A stretch of 56,278 nucleotides of DNA from Bacteroidota bacterium (GTDB lineage: Bacteria; Bacteroidota; Bacteroidia; B-17B0; Aurantibacillaceae): NCBI GenBank assembly GCA_021156365.1, contig JAJNDK010000020.1, positions 1-56,278 on the forward strand, given 5' to 3'. The position numbers and the translations under genes were made by a program. Shown here one piece after another: positions 19,128 to 27,857 of this stretch. The notes beneath the pieces are model-generated. The model did not search any database, had not been told where the DNA came from, and saw nothing but the letters and a program-made list of their open reading frames with translations. Each line of letters opens with the position of its first letter. The stretch's first letter is position 1.

Positions 19128-19640
19128 TTACAGGTAACGTTCCTTAATCACATTCAGGTGATGCTGCATATGCCCGAGCATGATATAAGCCATAGCTCTT
19201 GCGGTAAGCGAATGTTCCATATTGTTTGCTTTGAAGGTGCTCTGCTCTTCGGTAATGTTCAACAGTAGTTTTTCCGTTGCTCCACGAATGAACCGAAACT
19301 CTTCAAGAAGATCTTCCATCGTGCGATTACTTACATCCACATTGGCCGCATAGGCATCTTCATCCATGTAATACAGAACTGTTTTTGCATCGCCACGCGC
19401 CGCTACAAAAGCCCGGTAGCACATTACGCGCTCGGTGTCCAGCATGTGCATAAACACTTCTTTAACGGTCCATTTGTTCTCCGCATACCGGAAGCTGTGT
19501 TTCTCTGCCGGGATGTTTTCAAAGAAACGAATGGTATCGGCTGTATAGTTGGCACACAGTTCTTTTACATTTCCTTCCGGAATAAGATCGATGTAACGGA
19601 ACATGGCAGGATTGCATTCTCCCTGTTGAGGTTTTTTCAT
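19128..19640 (-). CDS. DinB-family protein
   Basis: A 170-residue all-helical protein of the DinB/YfiT-like four-helix-bundle superfamily. The characteristic metal-ligand histidines appear in WTVKEVFMHMLDTERVM and near the C-terminus in MLGHMQHHLNVIKERYL. Members include thiol-dependent transferases and uncharacterised stress proteins; the substrate here is unknown. It is the last gene of a tight minus-strand operon (M1 peptidase, lpxH, dinB-like), separated from lpxH by one base. An internal Met at residue 13 is a possible alternative start. Confidence 0.85.
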   Translation of the reverse strand: MKKPQQGECNPAMFRYIDLIPEGNVKELCANYTADTIRFFENIPAEKHSFRYAENKWTVKEVFMHMLDTERVMCYRAFVAARGDAKTVLYYMDEDAYAANVDVSNRTMEDLLEEFRFIRGATEKLLLNITEEQSTFKANNMEHSLTARAMAYIMLGHMQHHLNVIKERYL

Positions 19641-19641
19641 A

Positions 19642-20403
19642 TCAGCTGAGTTTAAATTCTTTTAATTCAACCTTTGTACCGTCGAAAACTGCATAGGTAT
19701 TGTAATTGAGCCACTCGCCCAGGTTGATGTACATACTTTCGCCTTTGTTGCTTTTGAGCGGAAGCTGCAAGGGCAAATGCCGGTGTCCGAAAATAAAGTA
19801 ATCAATATGTTCCTGCTGCAGGTACTCTGTGCAATAGGTATACAACCATTCCTTTTCTTCGCCACTGAACACTTCATCTTTTTTCCCGGTGCTGGCTCTG
19901 CTGCTTTTACTGAAATAATTTGCCAATCCAAAAGCAAAGTTCGGATGCAGGCGGGCAAACAGCCATTGGCAAACTTTACTGGCGAAGAATTTTTTTATGA
20001 ATTTGTATTTATAATCGCCCGGCCCCAGGCCGTCACCGTGCCCGATCAAAAACGATTTTCCGGAAAAAGTACGCTTAATGGGTTCCCGGTAGAGTTGTAT
20101 CCCTAATTCTTTAGGTAGGTATCCATACATCCACATGTCGTGATTGCCGGTGAATACGTGTACCGGAATGCCTGCATCCGTAAGCTCCGCTATTTTGCCT
20201 AAAAAACGAATGAACCCTTTCGGTGCGGTGTATTTGTACTCGAACCAGAAATCGAACAGGTCTCCTGCCAAAAAGACCTCTGCTGCATCGGCTTTGATGC
20301 TGTCCAGCCATTTCACGATACGCTGTTCCCGTTCAAAGCTTTTTTCGTAGGTAGGAACACCCAAATGAAAATCCGAAGCGAAGTATATATATTTTTTGTT
20401 CAT
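19642..20403 (-). CDS. lpxH: UDP-2,3-diacylglucosamine diphosphatase
   Basis: A calcineurin-like metallophosphoesterase of 253 residues that hydrolyses UDP-2,3-diacylglucosamine to lipid X in lipid A synthesis at the inner face of the cytoplasmic membrane. All metal motifs are visible in order: SDFHLG (residues 10-15), GDLFDFWFEY, GNHDMW, GHGDGLGPGDYKYK and GHRHLPL. The presence of LpxH confirms a Gram-negative lipid A pathway and fits the Kdo-modifying genes downstream in the window. Its ATG directly follows the stop codon of the M1 peptidase gene. Confidence 0.95.
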   Translation of the reverse strand: MNKKYIYFASDFHLGVPTYEKSFEREQRIVKWLDSIKADAAEVFLAGDLFDFWFEYKYTAPKGFIRFLGKIAELTDAGIPVHVFTGNHDMWMYGYLPKELGIQLYREPIKRTFSGKSFLIGHGDGLGPGDYKYKFIKKFFASKVCQWLFARLHPNFAFGLANYFSKSSRASTGKKDEVFSGEEKEWLYTYCTEYLQQEHIDYFIFGHRHLPLQLPLKSNKGESMYINLGEWLNYNTYAVFDGTKVELKEFKLS

Positions 20404-23400
20404 TTAAAAAGGCAGGTTATTCTTGATAAATTCAAAAGGATTCGCCCTGTTCAGGTAAAATGTAAAACGGATCGTATCTATAAAACGGGTGAGGCCATTC
20501 AGCTTTTGTGCATCTGTGATATTTTTGCTGCTCACCAGCGGAACAAATACTTCTATCATATCTTTTACTACCGGAATTGCCACACCTGCGGAGAACATAA
20601 ATTCAGCTGATTTATCCATTCCTTTTGCATGGTACACGCCTGCATCTGCAAATGCGTATACAGGTATGTTGAATGGTCTCGGTGTTTTTATATTCAGGGA
20701 TGCTATCCAGTCGTCGCTTTGTCCCAATGGAGACCATACCTTGAAGGCCCCATCCGTTTCCGTGAATTGCTGGAAGCCAATATCCGGAATTCCTGCATTC
20801 CGACCGATATAAATATTGTCAAACATATAATCCTGGTAGCCGGTCTGTCCGCTCATACGGAACCGGTAATCAATATTGGTGGAATTGTTCATGAACATTT
20901 TTCCGGCAAACAAACGAAATTCGAAAGCTTTGCCTTTTTTCAAACTGATGTCGTAGGTAGCAGTGATGGATGCTTTCGCCATTTTATCCGCTGCCTGGAA
21001 ATTGGCAGTCATTGTGAAAGGATCGATGGTTCTGTCGTTCTTCAGTTTATAGGTAAAATCATTTACGATATAGCTCCGGAATGTACGTACAGGTTCGAAT
21101 GCACCGGCAACGCTTTCATAGGTGTATGCGTCATTGAACAACATAACACCCCTGTATGAAACATGCTGATCGATGTCACTGCGGGCACGTCCCTTTTTTA
21201 ATGTAAAGTCAATAAAAGGTGCCACTTTGTTAAAGTTCAGATCAAATGGCTCATTCGAATAGGCAAAGCGTGCTGTTTTTGCGCCCCAGGTTATTTGTTG
21301 GAAAACGTTTTTCGCAAGGAAGTTGACGCGGAAGTTCCCATAGCCTGCAAGATTCTTGTTTTGAAATCCATAAAAGGGCATCAGCTCAAATTCGAATTTT
21401 TTCTGAAAAGCAGCATGATTGTATAAAGCCAATCCGGCCATCCCCCCGTTGTATTCATTGTATCCTGCTACCGGCACCCAGAAAAGTTGTGACTGGTATG
21501 GATCGTCCAATGCCGCAAACAAAGGAAAATGAATAGGCTCTGTTTTTTTGAACAGTCCTTTCGTTTTGCAGGAATTGTTTTTCCGGTTGATATCAGGCAT
21601 AAACTGAAAATAATCGATCCTGAACTCGTCTATTTCTGCCGGCGGATACGTGACTTTTCGTTTTCCATCAAAGCCATCCAGCCACAGCATGGCCCGTATC
21701 TCTCCTTTGTACATACCGCAGATGGCAACCGGCCCTTTGATCTCTCCACAGTTTTTTATGGTTATTTCGAACTGCCCATCACTGTTTTTCTTTACGCCGG
21801 AGATCTTGTAGTCCAGCTTTTTTGTACTACCGATCAGGTCCTCGAAAAACCAGCTGAGATCCTTTCCCGAAAAATATTCCAGCGTTTTTTTCAGATCCCT
21901 TGGCTGCGGATGTTTGAATTTAAAATAATTGAAATAGAACTGCATGGCCCTGTCAAACTCTTCTTCACCCATGTAATTCATGAGGTAATTAAAAAGAATG
22001 GCCGTTTTGCTGTACATAATTGCACCGTAGTTTATTGCTGTAAAGTCTTTGGAGTGTAGCTCACAGGGCTGATCCAGGTTCTGGGTGGCTACGTATTTGT
22101 AGAACAATTCGTATTGCTGGGCATGTTTGAATTTATGAAGACCACCCAATGTAAAGGTGCTGTCCTGCCCGAATAAAGCGCCTAAGGTAGCCGAAGGATA
22201 TTTTGTTTTTACATAACGCATCTCGTTGAAAGAATTGATTCCTTCATCCATCCATCCATGTACACGCTCATTGCTGCCCAGCATACCATAGAACCAGTTG
22301 TGGCCCACTTCATGCATGATCACTGTTTCCAGCTCGAACGCATTCCGCGCATTACCGATCACGGTTATGTTAGGATATTCCATACCACCACCTGCGCTAA
22401 TGGTTCCATCGATGGCTGTTACATGATTGTATGCATAATCACCGTTCCACAACGAATAAAAAAATGTTGCATCGTTAAGATAGGCGCGTGAATCTTTCCA
22501 TAGCCGCAGATTTCTGTTGGTGAAAAAAGCCCAGGTTTTCACTTCACGTTGTGTTCTCGGAAGATTCACTTCGCCCTGCAGTACATTGAAACGCTTGTCG
22601 GCAAACCAGGCGAAATCGTGCACCTTGTATTGTTTGAAACGAACGGTTTTGGTTTCTTTATCACTGGGCGGAAAACTCATGTCCGCTGTTACATCTGTTT
22701 CCCAAACCGCATCCGGGTTAGCTTGCTGAGTTTCGTACCTTGCGATCTTTGCTTTTGTTTCTTCGAATTTTTGTTCCAGGAATTTTTCTTCTTCTTCGGC
22801 ATCGATCCTGTCGCCGGTTGCGGCCAGCAGATAATTTTTCGGTAATGTTATGCTCACATCGAAACTTCCGAATTCAGAATAGAACTCACCCTGGGTAAGA
22901 TAGGGCATAGCATTCCAGCCGTTCAGGTCAAATACCGCCGGCTTTGGGAACCATTGCGTGACCATATATGCCTGGTCAAGGTGCCCCAAACGGGAGATCA
23001 GCGCATTGGGAAGCTTTACATGAAAAGGCGTTGAGATCAGGATCGTATCGCCCGGTTTCAGCGGATGCGCAAGGAACAGTTTGCATATATCGATGTGCTT
23101 TGCATCGATCTCCCATTTGATGGCTTCGTTATTTACTTTGAATTGCAGGCTGTCGATATAACCGAGATCTTTTTTATCGGCGTAGTACATAAAGGTTTCA
23201 CCGTTTTCCAGCAGCTGTTTGGCAAGATCAGTGGAATTGTTTTTATACGCGTTGGGCCAGATATGGAAATAGAGAAAGGCGAGGTCTATTTTTGAATGAT
23301 TGATATATTGGATCTCTTCGTAAGCATCCAGTTCGTGGTCCACGTCGTTCAGGCTCACATTGATCTTGTAATGCACCTCCTGTTGGAAGTAGTCATCCTG

Positions 23401-23472
23401 TCCCTGAACATTCCGGGAAGAAAAGATCAAAACAAACGTAAAGCAAATGGCTGCTAAGAAACCGGATCTCAT
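20404..23472 (-). CDS. M1 family metallopeptidase (aminopeptidase N-like), exported
   Basis: 1022 residues with a signal peptide ending around SSRNVQGQ. The M1 core includes GGGMEYPN, the variant of the GAMEN exopeptidase motif, and the zinc site HEVGHNWFYG near residue 386, followed by the ligand Glu in WMDEGINSF. The C-terminal third (from about residue 640) is a long strand-rich, aromatic region that may be a beta-barrel, making the protein longer than ordinary M1 enzymes. It is probably on the outer membrane or in the periplasm, degrading peptides. First gene of the operon with lpxH; TAAATTCG just upstream is a possible promoter. Confidence 0.9.
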   Translation of the reverse strand: MRSGFLAAICFTFVLIFSSRNVQGQDDYFQQEVHYKINVSLNDVDHELDAYEEIQYINHSKIDLAFLYFHIWPNAYKNNSTDLAKQLLENGETFMYYADKKDLGYIDSLQFKVNNEAIKWEIDAKHIDICKLFLAHPLKPGDTILISTPFHVKLPNALISRLGHLDQAYMVTQWFPKPAVFDLNGWNAMPYLTQGEFYSEFGSFDVSITLPKNYLLAATGDRIDAEEEEKFLEQKFEETKAKIARYETQQANPDAVWETDVTADMSFPPSDKETKTVRFKQYKVHDFAWFADKRFNVLQGEVNLPRTQREVKTWAFFTNRNLRLWKDSRAYLNDATFFYSLWNGDYAYNHVTAIDGTISAGGGMEYPNITVIGNARNAFELETVIMHEVGHNWFYGMLGSNERVHGWMDEGINSFNEMRYVKTKYPSATLGALFGQDSTFTLGGLHKFKHAQQYELFYKYVATQNLDQPCELHSKDFTAINYGAIMYSKTAILFNYLMNYMGEEEFDRAMQFYFNYFKFKHPQPRDLKKTLEYFSGKDLSWFFEDLIGSTKKLDYKISGVKKNSDGQFEITIKNCGEIKGPVAICGMYKGEIRAMLWLDGFDGKRKVTYPPAEIDEFRIDYFQFMPDINRKNNSCKTKGLFKKTEPIHFPLFAALDDPYQSQLFWVPVAGYNEYNGGMAGLALYNHAAFQKKFEFELMPFYGFQNKNLAGYGNFRVNFLAKNVFQQITWGAKTARFAYSNEPFDLNFNKVAPFIDFTLKKGRARSDIDQHVSYRGVMLFNDAYTYESVAGAFEPVRTFRSYIVNDFTYKLKNDRTIDPFTMTANFQAADKMAKASITATYDISLKKGKAFEFRLFAGKMFMNNSTNIDYRFRMSGQTGYQDYMFDNIYIGRNAGIPDIGFQQFTETDGAFKVWSPLGQSDDWIASLNIKTPRPFNIPVYAFADAGVYHAKGMDKSAEFMFSAGVAIPVVKDMIEVFVPLVSSKNITDAQKLNGLTRFIDTIRFTFYLNRANPFEFIKNNLPF

Positions 23473-23618
23473 AGTGTGAGCTTAAAAGGACGAATTTAAT
23501 AATAATTTAGCCATCCGGCTGTCCTGAAAAATACCGGTCATTTTGTTGATTTCCGAGGCCGATTTTCTTTCCAAAACTCGTTGATTTTCCGTACTTTCGT
23601 TGCTTAAAAATTAAGACT

Positions 23619-24827
23619 ATGCCGGGAACAGAATTATTCGGCGCCGAAGAGCGCAAAGAAGTAAATGATGTAATGGAAACAGGTGTGTTGTTTCGCTATG
23701 GACATGATGCCCAGCGCAACAATCACTGGAAAGCAAAGGACTTTGAAGCAGAAGTTCGGAAAATAACAGGCGCTAAATATGCGCATGCAATGAGCAGTGG
23801 TTCCACGGCTATTGCTGCGGCTCTTGCGGCAAGCGGGATCGGGACAGGAGACGAAGTGATCGTGCCCCCGTTTACCTTTATTGCCTCTGTAGAAGCAGTA
23901 CTGTTCATTGGAGCTTTGCCGGTATTTGCAGAGATCGATGAAACCCTGTGCCTCAGCGCAGAAGGAATAGAAAAAGCCATCACCCCGAAAACCAAAGGCA
24001 TTTGCCTGGTGCATATGTGCGGTGGTATGGCCGACATGGATGCGATCATGGCGGTTGTAAAAAAACACAATTTGATTTTAGTGGAGGATGCTGGACAGGC
24101 CTTTGCCGCTTCTTATAAAGGGACCTACACAGGTCTTTTCGGAACAGCCGGAAGTTATTCCTTCGATTTTTTTAAGATCGCAACGGCCGGAGAAGGCGGT
24201 GTATTTGTAACAAATGATGAAGAAGTGTATAAAAAAGCGGATGTATACAGCGATCATGGACACGATCATATCGGCAGCAACCGCGGAATGGAAAACCATC
24301 CGTTCCTGGGATTCAACTACCGCATCTCCGAACTGCATGCAGCAGTAGCTTTGGCACAAACACGTAAAGTTCCGGGAATTAAAGAAAAAAACCTCTACAA
24401 CAAAAAATTCCTGCAAAACATCCTGTCTAAAACAGAAGGAATCGGTTTTGCAAAGCTGGCTGATCCGTCCGGTGATTCGGCTACGTTCCTCAATATTTTA
24501 ATGCCAACTCCTGAAATCGCGAAAAACACTGTTGCAGAGATGAACGTAGCCGGAGTAGGTGGCTTCAATTACTGGTTCACCAATATGTATCATTTCGTAA
24601 ACCAGTGGGACCATTTGAAAAACCTGAAAACAATTTCCAAATTACCTGTGCAGGTATTGGGTGCACCGCAGGATTATAACAATCTGCAGTTGCCAAAATC
24701 ACAGGAAGTAGTCGGAAGACTGATCTCTTTCGGTGTACGTTGCACCTGGACAGAAGCGGAAATGACGACCCTTGCTGAGAAGATCTCGGCTGCAGCTGTG
24801 AAAGCGATGAAGCCGGTGAATGCTTGA
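23619..24827 (+). CDS. kdnA: 8-amino-3,8-dideoxy-manno-octulosonate (Kdo8N) transaminase, DegT/DnrJ family
   Basis: A PLP-dependent aminotransferase of 402 residues that should aminate 8-oxo-Kdo with glutamate to give 8-amino-Kdo. Recognised from the start (MPGTELFGAEERKEVNDVMETG), VPPFTFIASVEAVLF, FAEIDETLCLS, LVHMCGGMADMDAI, the PLP-lysine region SYSFDFFKIATAGEGG and YSDHGHDHIG, which closely follow the Shewanella KdnA pattern. The next intact gene is kdnB, as in Shewanella, which settles the assignment over other sugar aminotransferases. Kdo8N replaces Kdo in the inner core of lipopolysaccharide. TACTTTCG at 23592-23599 is a candidate promoter box. Confidence 0.9.
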   Translation: MPGTELFGAEERKEVNDVMETGVLFRYGHDAQRNNHWKAKDFEAEVRKITGAKYAHAMSSGSTAIAAALAASGIGTGDEVIVPPFTFIASVEAVLFIGALPVFAEIDETLCLSAEGIEKAITPKTKGICLVHMCGGMADMDAIMAVVKKHNLILVEDAGQAFAASYKGTYTGLFGTAGSYSFDFFKIATAGEGGVFVTNDEEVYKKADVYSDHGHDHIGSNRGMENHPFLGFNYRISELHAAVALAQTRKVPGIKEKNLYNKKFLQNILSKTEGIGFAKLADPSGDSATFLNILMPTPEIAKNTVAEMNVAGVGGFNYWFTNMYHFVNQWDHLKNLKTISKLPVQVLGAPQDYNNLQLPKSQEVVGRLISFGVRCTWTEAEMTTLAEKISAAAVKAMKPVNA

Positions 24828-24828
24828 G

Positions 24829-24850
24829 TTCGTCAAGCTCACTCTGACGC
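24829..24850 (-). repeat. Degenerate inverted copy of the hairpin-core repeat
   Basis: Two bases after the kdnA stop codon, TTCGTCAAGCTCACTCTGAC resembles the reverse complement of the hairpin core ATCCTGAGCTCGACGAA at 24901-24917. It appears to be a decayed inverted copy. Confidence 0.5.
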
Positions 24851-24885
24851 ACGTGTATAAAGAAAATTAGTTAACGAAATTCCAT

Positions 24886-24935
24886 ACATCACCTTTAGTC
24901 ATCCTGAGCTCGACGAAGGGGGCTAAAGGTGATGT
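24886..24935. repeat. 50-bp hairpin element with perfect 13-bp arms upstream of the GIY-YIG gene
   Basis: ACATCACCTTTAG (24886-24898) and CTAAAGGTGATGT (24923-24935) are perfect inverted repeats enclosing a 24-nt core with TCATCCTGAGCTCGACGAAG. Strings of the type 'tcatcctgagc..gaag' are widespread intergenic repeats. The element ends 15 bp before the GIY-YIG reading frame and lies outside any gene, suggesting a mobile palindrome. A mobility role is inference. Confidence 0.7.
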
Positions 24936-24950
24936 TGTAAAAAAGAGAAA

Positions 24951-25256
24951 TTGGCAAGACATTTATTTGTATATATTCTCAGGTGCGCTGATGGTTCTTA
25001 TTACATAAGTGTTACAAACAATATAGAAAGAAGATTAGAAGAACATAGTTCCGGTTTGACTGAAACCTGTTACACTTACCCAAGAAGGCCGGTTGCACTT
25101 CTCTATCAAAAAGAATTTCAAAATCCGAACGAGGCAATAGCTTTTGAAAAGCAAATTAAAGGATGGACAAGAGCTAAAAAATAAGCGCTCATAGCAGGTG
25201 ATATTGAAAAGCTGAAACAACTTTCCAAATCAAAACAAACAAGAATAGCTGATTAA
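24951..25256 (+). pseudogene. Decayed GIY-YIG endonuclease gene
   Basis: The frame from the TTG at 24951 encodes a small GIY-YIG domain: FVYILRCADGSYYISVTNNIERRLEEHSSG, then PVALLYQKEF and EAIAFEKQIKGW. Intact members read YYIG; here the Gly is Ser. They usually start with ATG and end about 25 residues later. Here an in-frame TAA at 25182 (one base from GAA) stops the frame after RAKK, yet the next 23 codons still encode the familiar tail (ALIAGDIEKLKQLSKSKQ) up to a TAA at 25254. Start, motif and length are all damaged, so I call it a pseudogene, though a short product is possible. It splits kdnA from kdnB. Confidence 0.7.
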
Positions 25257-25260
25257 TAAT

Positions 25261-26343
25261 ATGCAACACAAGAATTTCAAAAACATCGATAAAGTGACTT
25301 ACGGCCGTGGGTCTTTCAATCAACTCGCGGAAACAGTAGAGCCGGTACGTAAAGAGAACAAAAACTATTTTGTTTATGTGGTCGATAATTATTTCAAGGG
25401 CAAAGATCTGGTGAACCGCCTGCAGAACAAAGCGGAAGATCTGATCTACTACATCGATGTGGATCCGCATGAGCCAACTACTGAGCAGATAGATGCACTG
25501 CGTGATGAGATCCTTGCGAAAAAAGGATTGCCAAGTGGTGTGATCGGTATCGGCGGCGGAAGCATTATGGATATTGCCAAAGCGCTTTCCCTGATGCTGA
25601 CGAATGAAGGTTCTTCTACTTTGTACCAGGGACTGAACCTCGTGAAGAAACCAGGTATTTATCATTTAGGCGTTCCTACGATCTCCGGAACAGGAGCAGA
25701 AGTTTCCATGACTGCGGTACTTACCGGCCCTGAAAAAAAATTGGGATTAAAATGTGATTGGACCGTTTTCAACCAGGTGATCCTCGATCCGGAATTGATA
25801 GCAAGTGTACCTACCGACTGGTGGTTCTATACAGGTATGGATACCTATATTCATTGCATCGAATCGGAAAGCGGGATCCGCAACAATGCATTCAGTCTTG
25901 CCTATGGCGAGCAATCACTGAAGTTGTGCAGGGAAGTGTACCTCGGTGAACAATCGGGCAGATCAGCGGAGAATGATGATAAGCTGATGGTAGCTTCACT
26001 GATGGGCGGTCTGAGTTTGACCTACAGTGAAGTGGGGGTGTGTCACGCATTGAGCTATGGGCTTTCCAAGATACATGGAACCCGCCATTGTTATGCGAAC
26101 TGTGTAATATTCCAGCACTTGGGCGATATCTATACCAAAGGTCACGAAGAATTTATGCAGATGATCAAAAAGCATAAGATCGAACTGCCTCAGAACTTAA
26201 GCAAAGAATGGGATGATGCTACACTCACGGCTATGGCGCAGGTTTCTTACAACCTTCCGTTCATGTGGCACCATGCATTTGGCGACGACTGGCAGAAAAC
26301 AGTGAACCTCGGCTATATCAAGGATTTGTTCAGAAGATTGTAA
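25261..26343 (+). CDS. kdnB: 3-deoxy-manno-octulosonate (Kdo) 8-oxidase, iron-containing alcohol dehydrogenase family
   Basis: Oxidises the C8 hydroxyl of Kdo to an aldehyde, the substrate for KdnA. It is a 360-residue group III metal-dependent alcohol dehydrogenase. The NAD motif VIGIGGGSIMDIAKALSLMLTN lies near residues 97-118. PTISGTGAEVSMTAVL follows. Metal ligands are the Asp and His of GMDTYIHCIES and the two histidines of CHALSYGLSKIHGTRHCYANC. These blocks and the start MQHKNFKNIDKVTYGRGSF agree with KdnB of Shewanella. The ATG is 4 bp after the remnant tail of the GIY-YIG relic, so transcription probably comes from the kdnA promoter through it. Confidence 0.9.
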   Translation: MQHKNFKNIDKVTYGRGSFNQLAETVEPVRKENKNYFVYVVDNYFKGKDLVNRLQNKAEDLIYYIDVDPHEPTTEQIDALRDEILAKKGLPSGVIGIGGGSIMDIAKALSLMLTNEGSSTLYQGLNLVKKPGIYHLGVPTISGTGAEVSMTAVLTGPEKKLGLKCDWTVFNQVILDPELIASVPTDWWFYTGMDTYIHCIESESGIRNNAFSLAYGEQSLKLCREVYLGEQSGRSAENDDKLMVASLMGGLSLTYSEVGVCHALSYGLSKIHGTRHCYANCVIFQHLGDIYTKGHEEFMQMIKKHKIELPQNLSKEWDDATLTAMAQVSYNLPFMWHHAFGDDWQKTVNLGYIKDLFRRL

Positions 26344-26380
26344 ATTTATACCGACCTTTATCACTAATTAAAAACTACCC

Positions 26381-27847
26381 ATGAAAACAGCAAGCTCCCT
26401 GCTGATTGCGGCTCTATTCGTATGCAAGGTATTCACTGCGCAGAACTTTTCGCAGAATTACATCGTTAATAAGAACTACAAAGCGCCGGAAGCAGATATC
26501 AAAGCGATCTGCAAACAATTCGATGATTTTCCAAAGAGCCTTGATCTCAATATGAAGATCCGGAAAGGAGTGAACGAGTCTTTTCATGTACTGAGAGATT
26601 ATGTTTATTCTTCGGATACCGCAGATGTACTGATGTTCACCGATCCTGTATCTGTTTATGTACAGAGTATCGTCAATCATGTTCAACTGAAAAATCCGGA
26701 ACTGGCTCCTTTTAAATATAAAGTATTTGTATACAGAACAGGAGAGCCCAATGCCGCCAGCCTGGGACAGGATGTGCTTTTTGTGAATCTTGGACTCATC
26801 AGTAAGATGGAATCCGAAGGGCAGCTGGCCTTTATCCTTTGCCACGAGATGGCGCACAATACAAAAAAACATGTGGTTGATGGTATTATAAAAAGGCAGG
26901 AATTACTCAAAGACCGCGATTTTCGTCGCAAGGTGCGCAGGGCAAGCCGCCAGGAATACAATCGTTACAGGCGATTGGTAGATCTGTATGAATCGTATGT
27001 AGCCGATTATACATTCAACTCGCGAAAGAATGAACTGACGGCCGATTCATTAGGCCTGGAGTATTTCGTAAAAGCAGGTTACGATCCCTATGTGGGAATA
27101 AAATCCATTATGAAGCTGGATTCTATTGACGGACCCTTATTCAAGGATTCAGTAGATATAAAGAAACTGTTTGCATTCAAACATGTGCCTTTCAACCCGG
27201 AATGGCTGCAAACGGAGGAATCCGTTGATCTTGGAAACAACCTGAAAGACGAAAAGCTGGCAGATTCGCTGAAAACACACCCGGATTGCCCGGAAAGAGC
27301 GGCAAAGTTAAAGGATCTGATCAAACGGCAGAACCTCGATGCAGCAAAAAAATCGTTTTTGAGCACCGATTACAACCTCATTAAAAAGCAGGCCGTATTC
27401 GAACTGATAGAATTGTATATGGATGCTGATAATTTTGGCTACGCCATGTATTATGCTGCCAATTATCAAAAGGAATATCCAAACAATGAATACCTGAAAT
27501 ATGTGATCAGCCGTTGTTTATCCGAGATCTATTTTGCGCAGAAACAACATAATTTTTCTCATGTAGTGGATCTGCCGGATCCTGAGTTTGAGAATTCCTA
27601 CAACCACTTCCTGAAGATCCTGCATCACTTGTCCGGATCCGATCTGAATACGATTTCCAACTACTATTACGAGGATAATCTGAAAGTATTAAGTGGCACA
27701 AATTCGCAATTCGTCGGAACATTTCTGGCCTGTGCAAAATCCAAGTCGCTGGAGTCGGAGTCCTATATCAGGGAATTTGAAAAGACCAATAAAGATCCCT
27801 ACCTTGCGGCGGTTTTGAAGAAAAGATTCATTAAACAAAAAAAGTAA
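26381..27847 (+). CDS. Exported M48 family zinc metalloprotease
   Basis: 488 residues with a signal peptide ending near VFTAQ. The M48 core shows LFVNLGLISKMESEGQLAFILCHEMAHNTKKH, with HEMAH near residue 154 as the zinc-binding and catalytic site, and the third ligand in ELTADSLGLEYFVKAGYDP. After the protease domain comes a helical tail (FELIELYMDADNFGYAMYYAANYQKEYP) that resembles TPR-like repeats. It is probably a periplasmic quality-control protease like BepA, by analogy. The next gene starts 10 bp downstream and is likely co-transcribed. Confidence 0.88.
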   Translation: MKTASSLLIAALFVCKVFTAQNFSQNYIVNKNYKAPEADIKAICKQFDDFPKSLDLNMKIRKGVNESFHVLRDYVYSSDTADVLMFTDPVSVYVQSIVNHVQLKNPELAPFKYKVFVYRTGEPNAASLGQDVLFVNLGLISKMESEGQLAFILCHEMAHNTKKHVVDGIIKRQELLKDRDFRRKVRRASRQEYNRYRRLVDLYESYVADYTFNSRKNELTADSLGLEYFVKAGYDPYVGIKSIMKLDSIDGPLFKDSVDIKKLFAFKHVPFNPEWLQTEESVDLGNNLKDEKLADSLKTHPDCPERAAKLKDLIKRQNLDAAKKSFLSTDYNLIKKQAVFELIELYMDADNFGYAMYYAANYQKEYPNNEYLKYVISRCLSEIYFAQKQHNFSHVVDLPDPEFENSYNHFLKILHHLSGSDLNTISNYYYEDNLKVLSGTNSQFVGTFLACAKSKSLESESYIREFEKTNKDPYLAAVLKKRFIKQKK

Positions 27848-27857
27848 AACTACCCTT

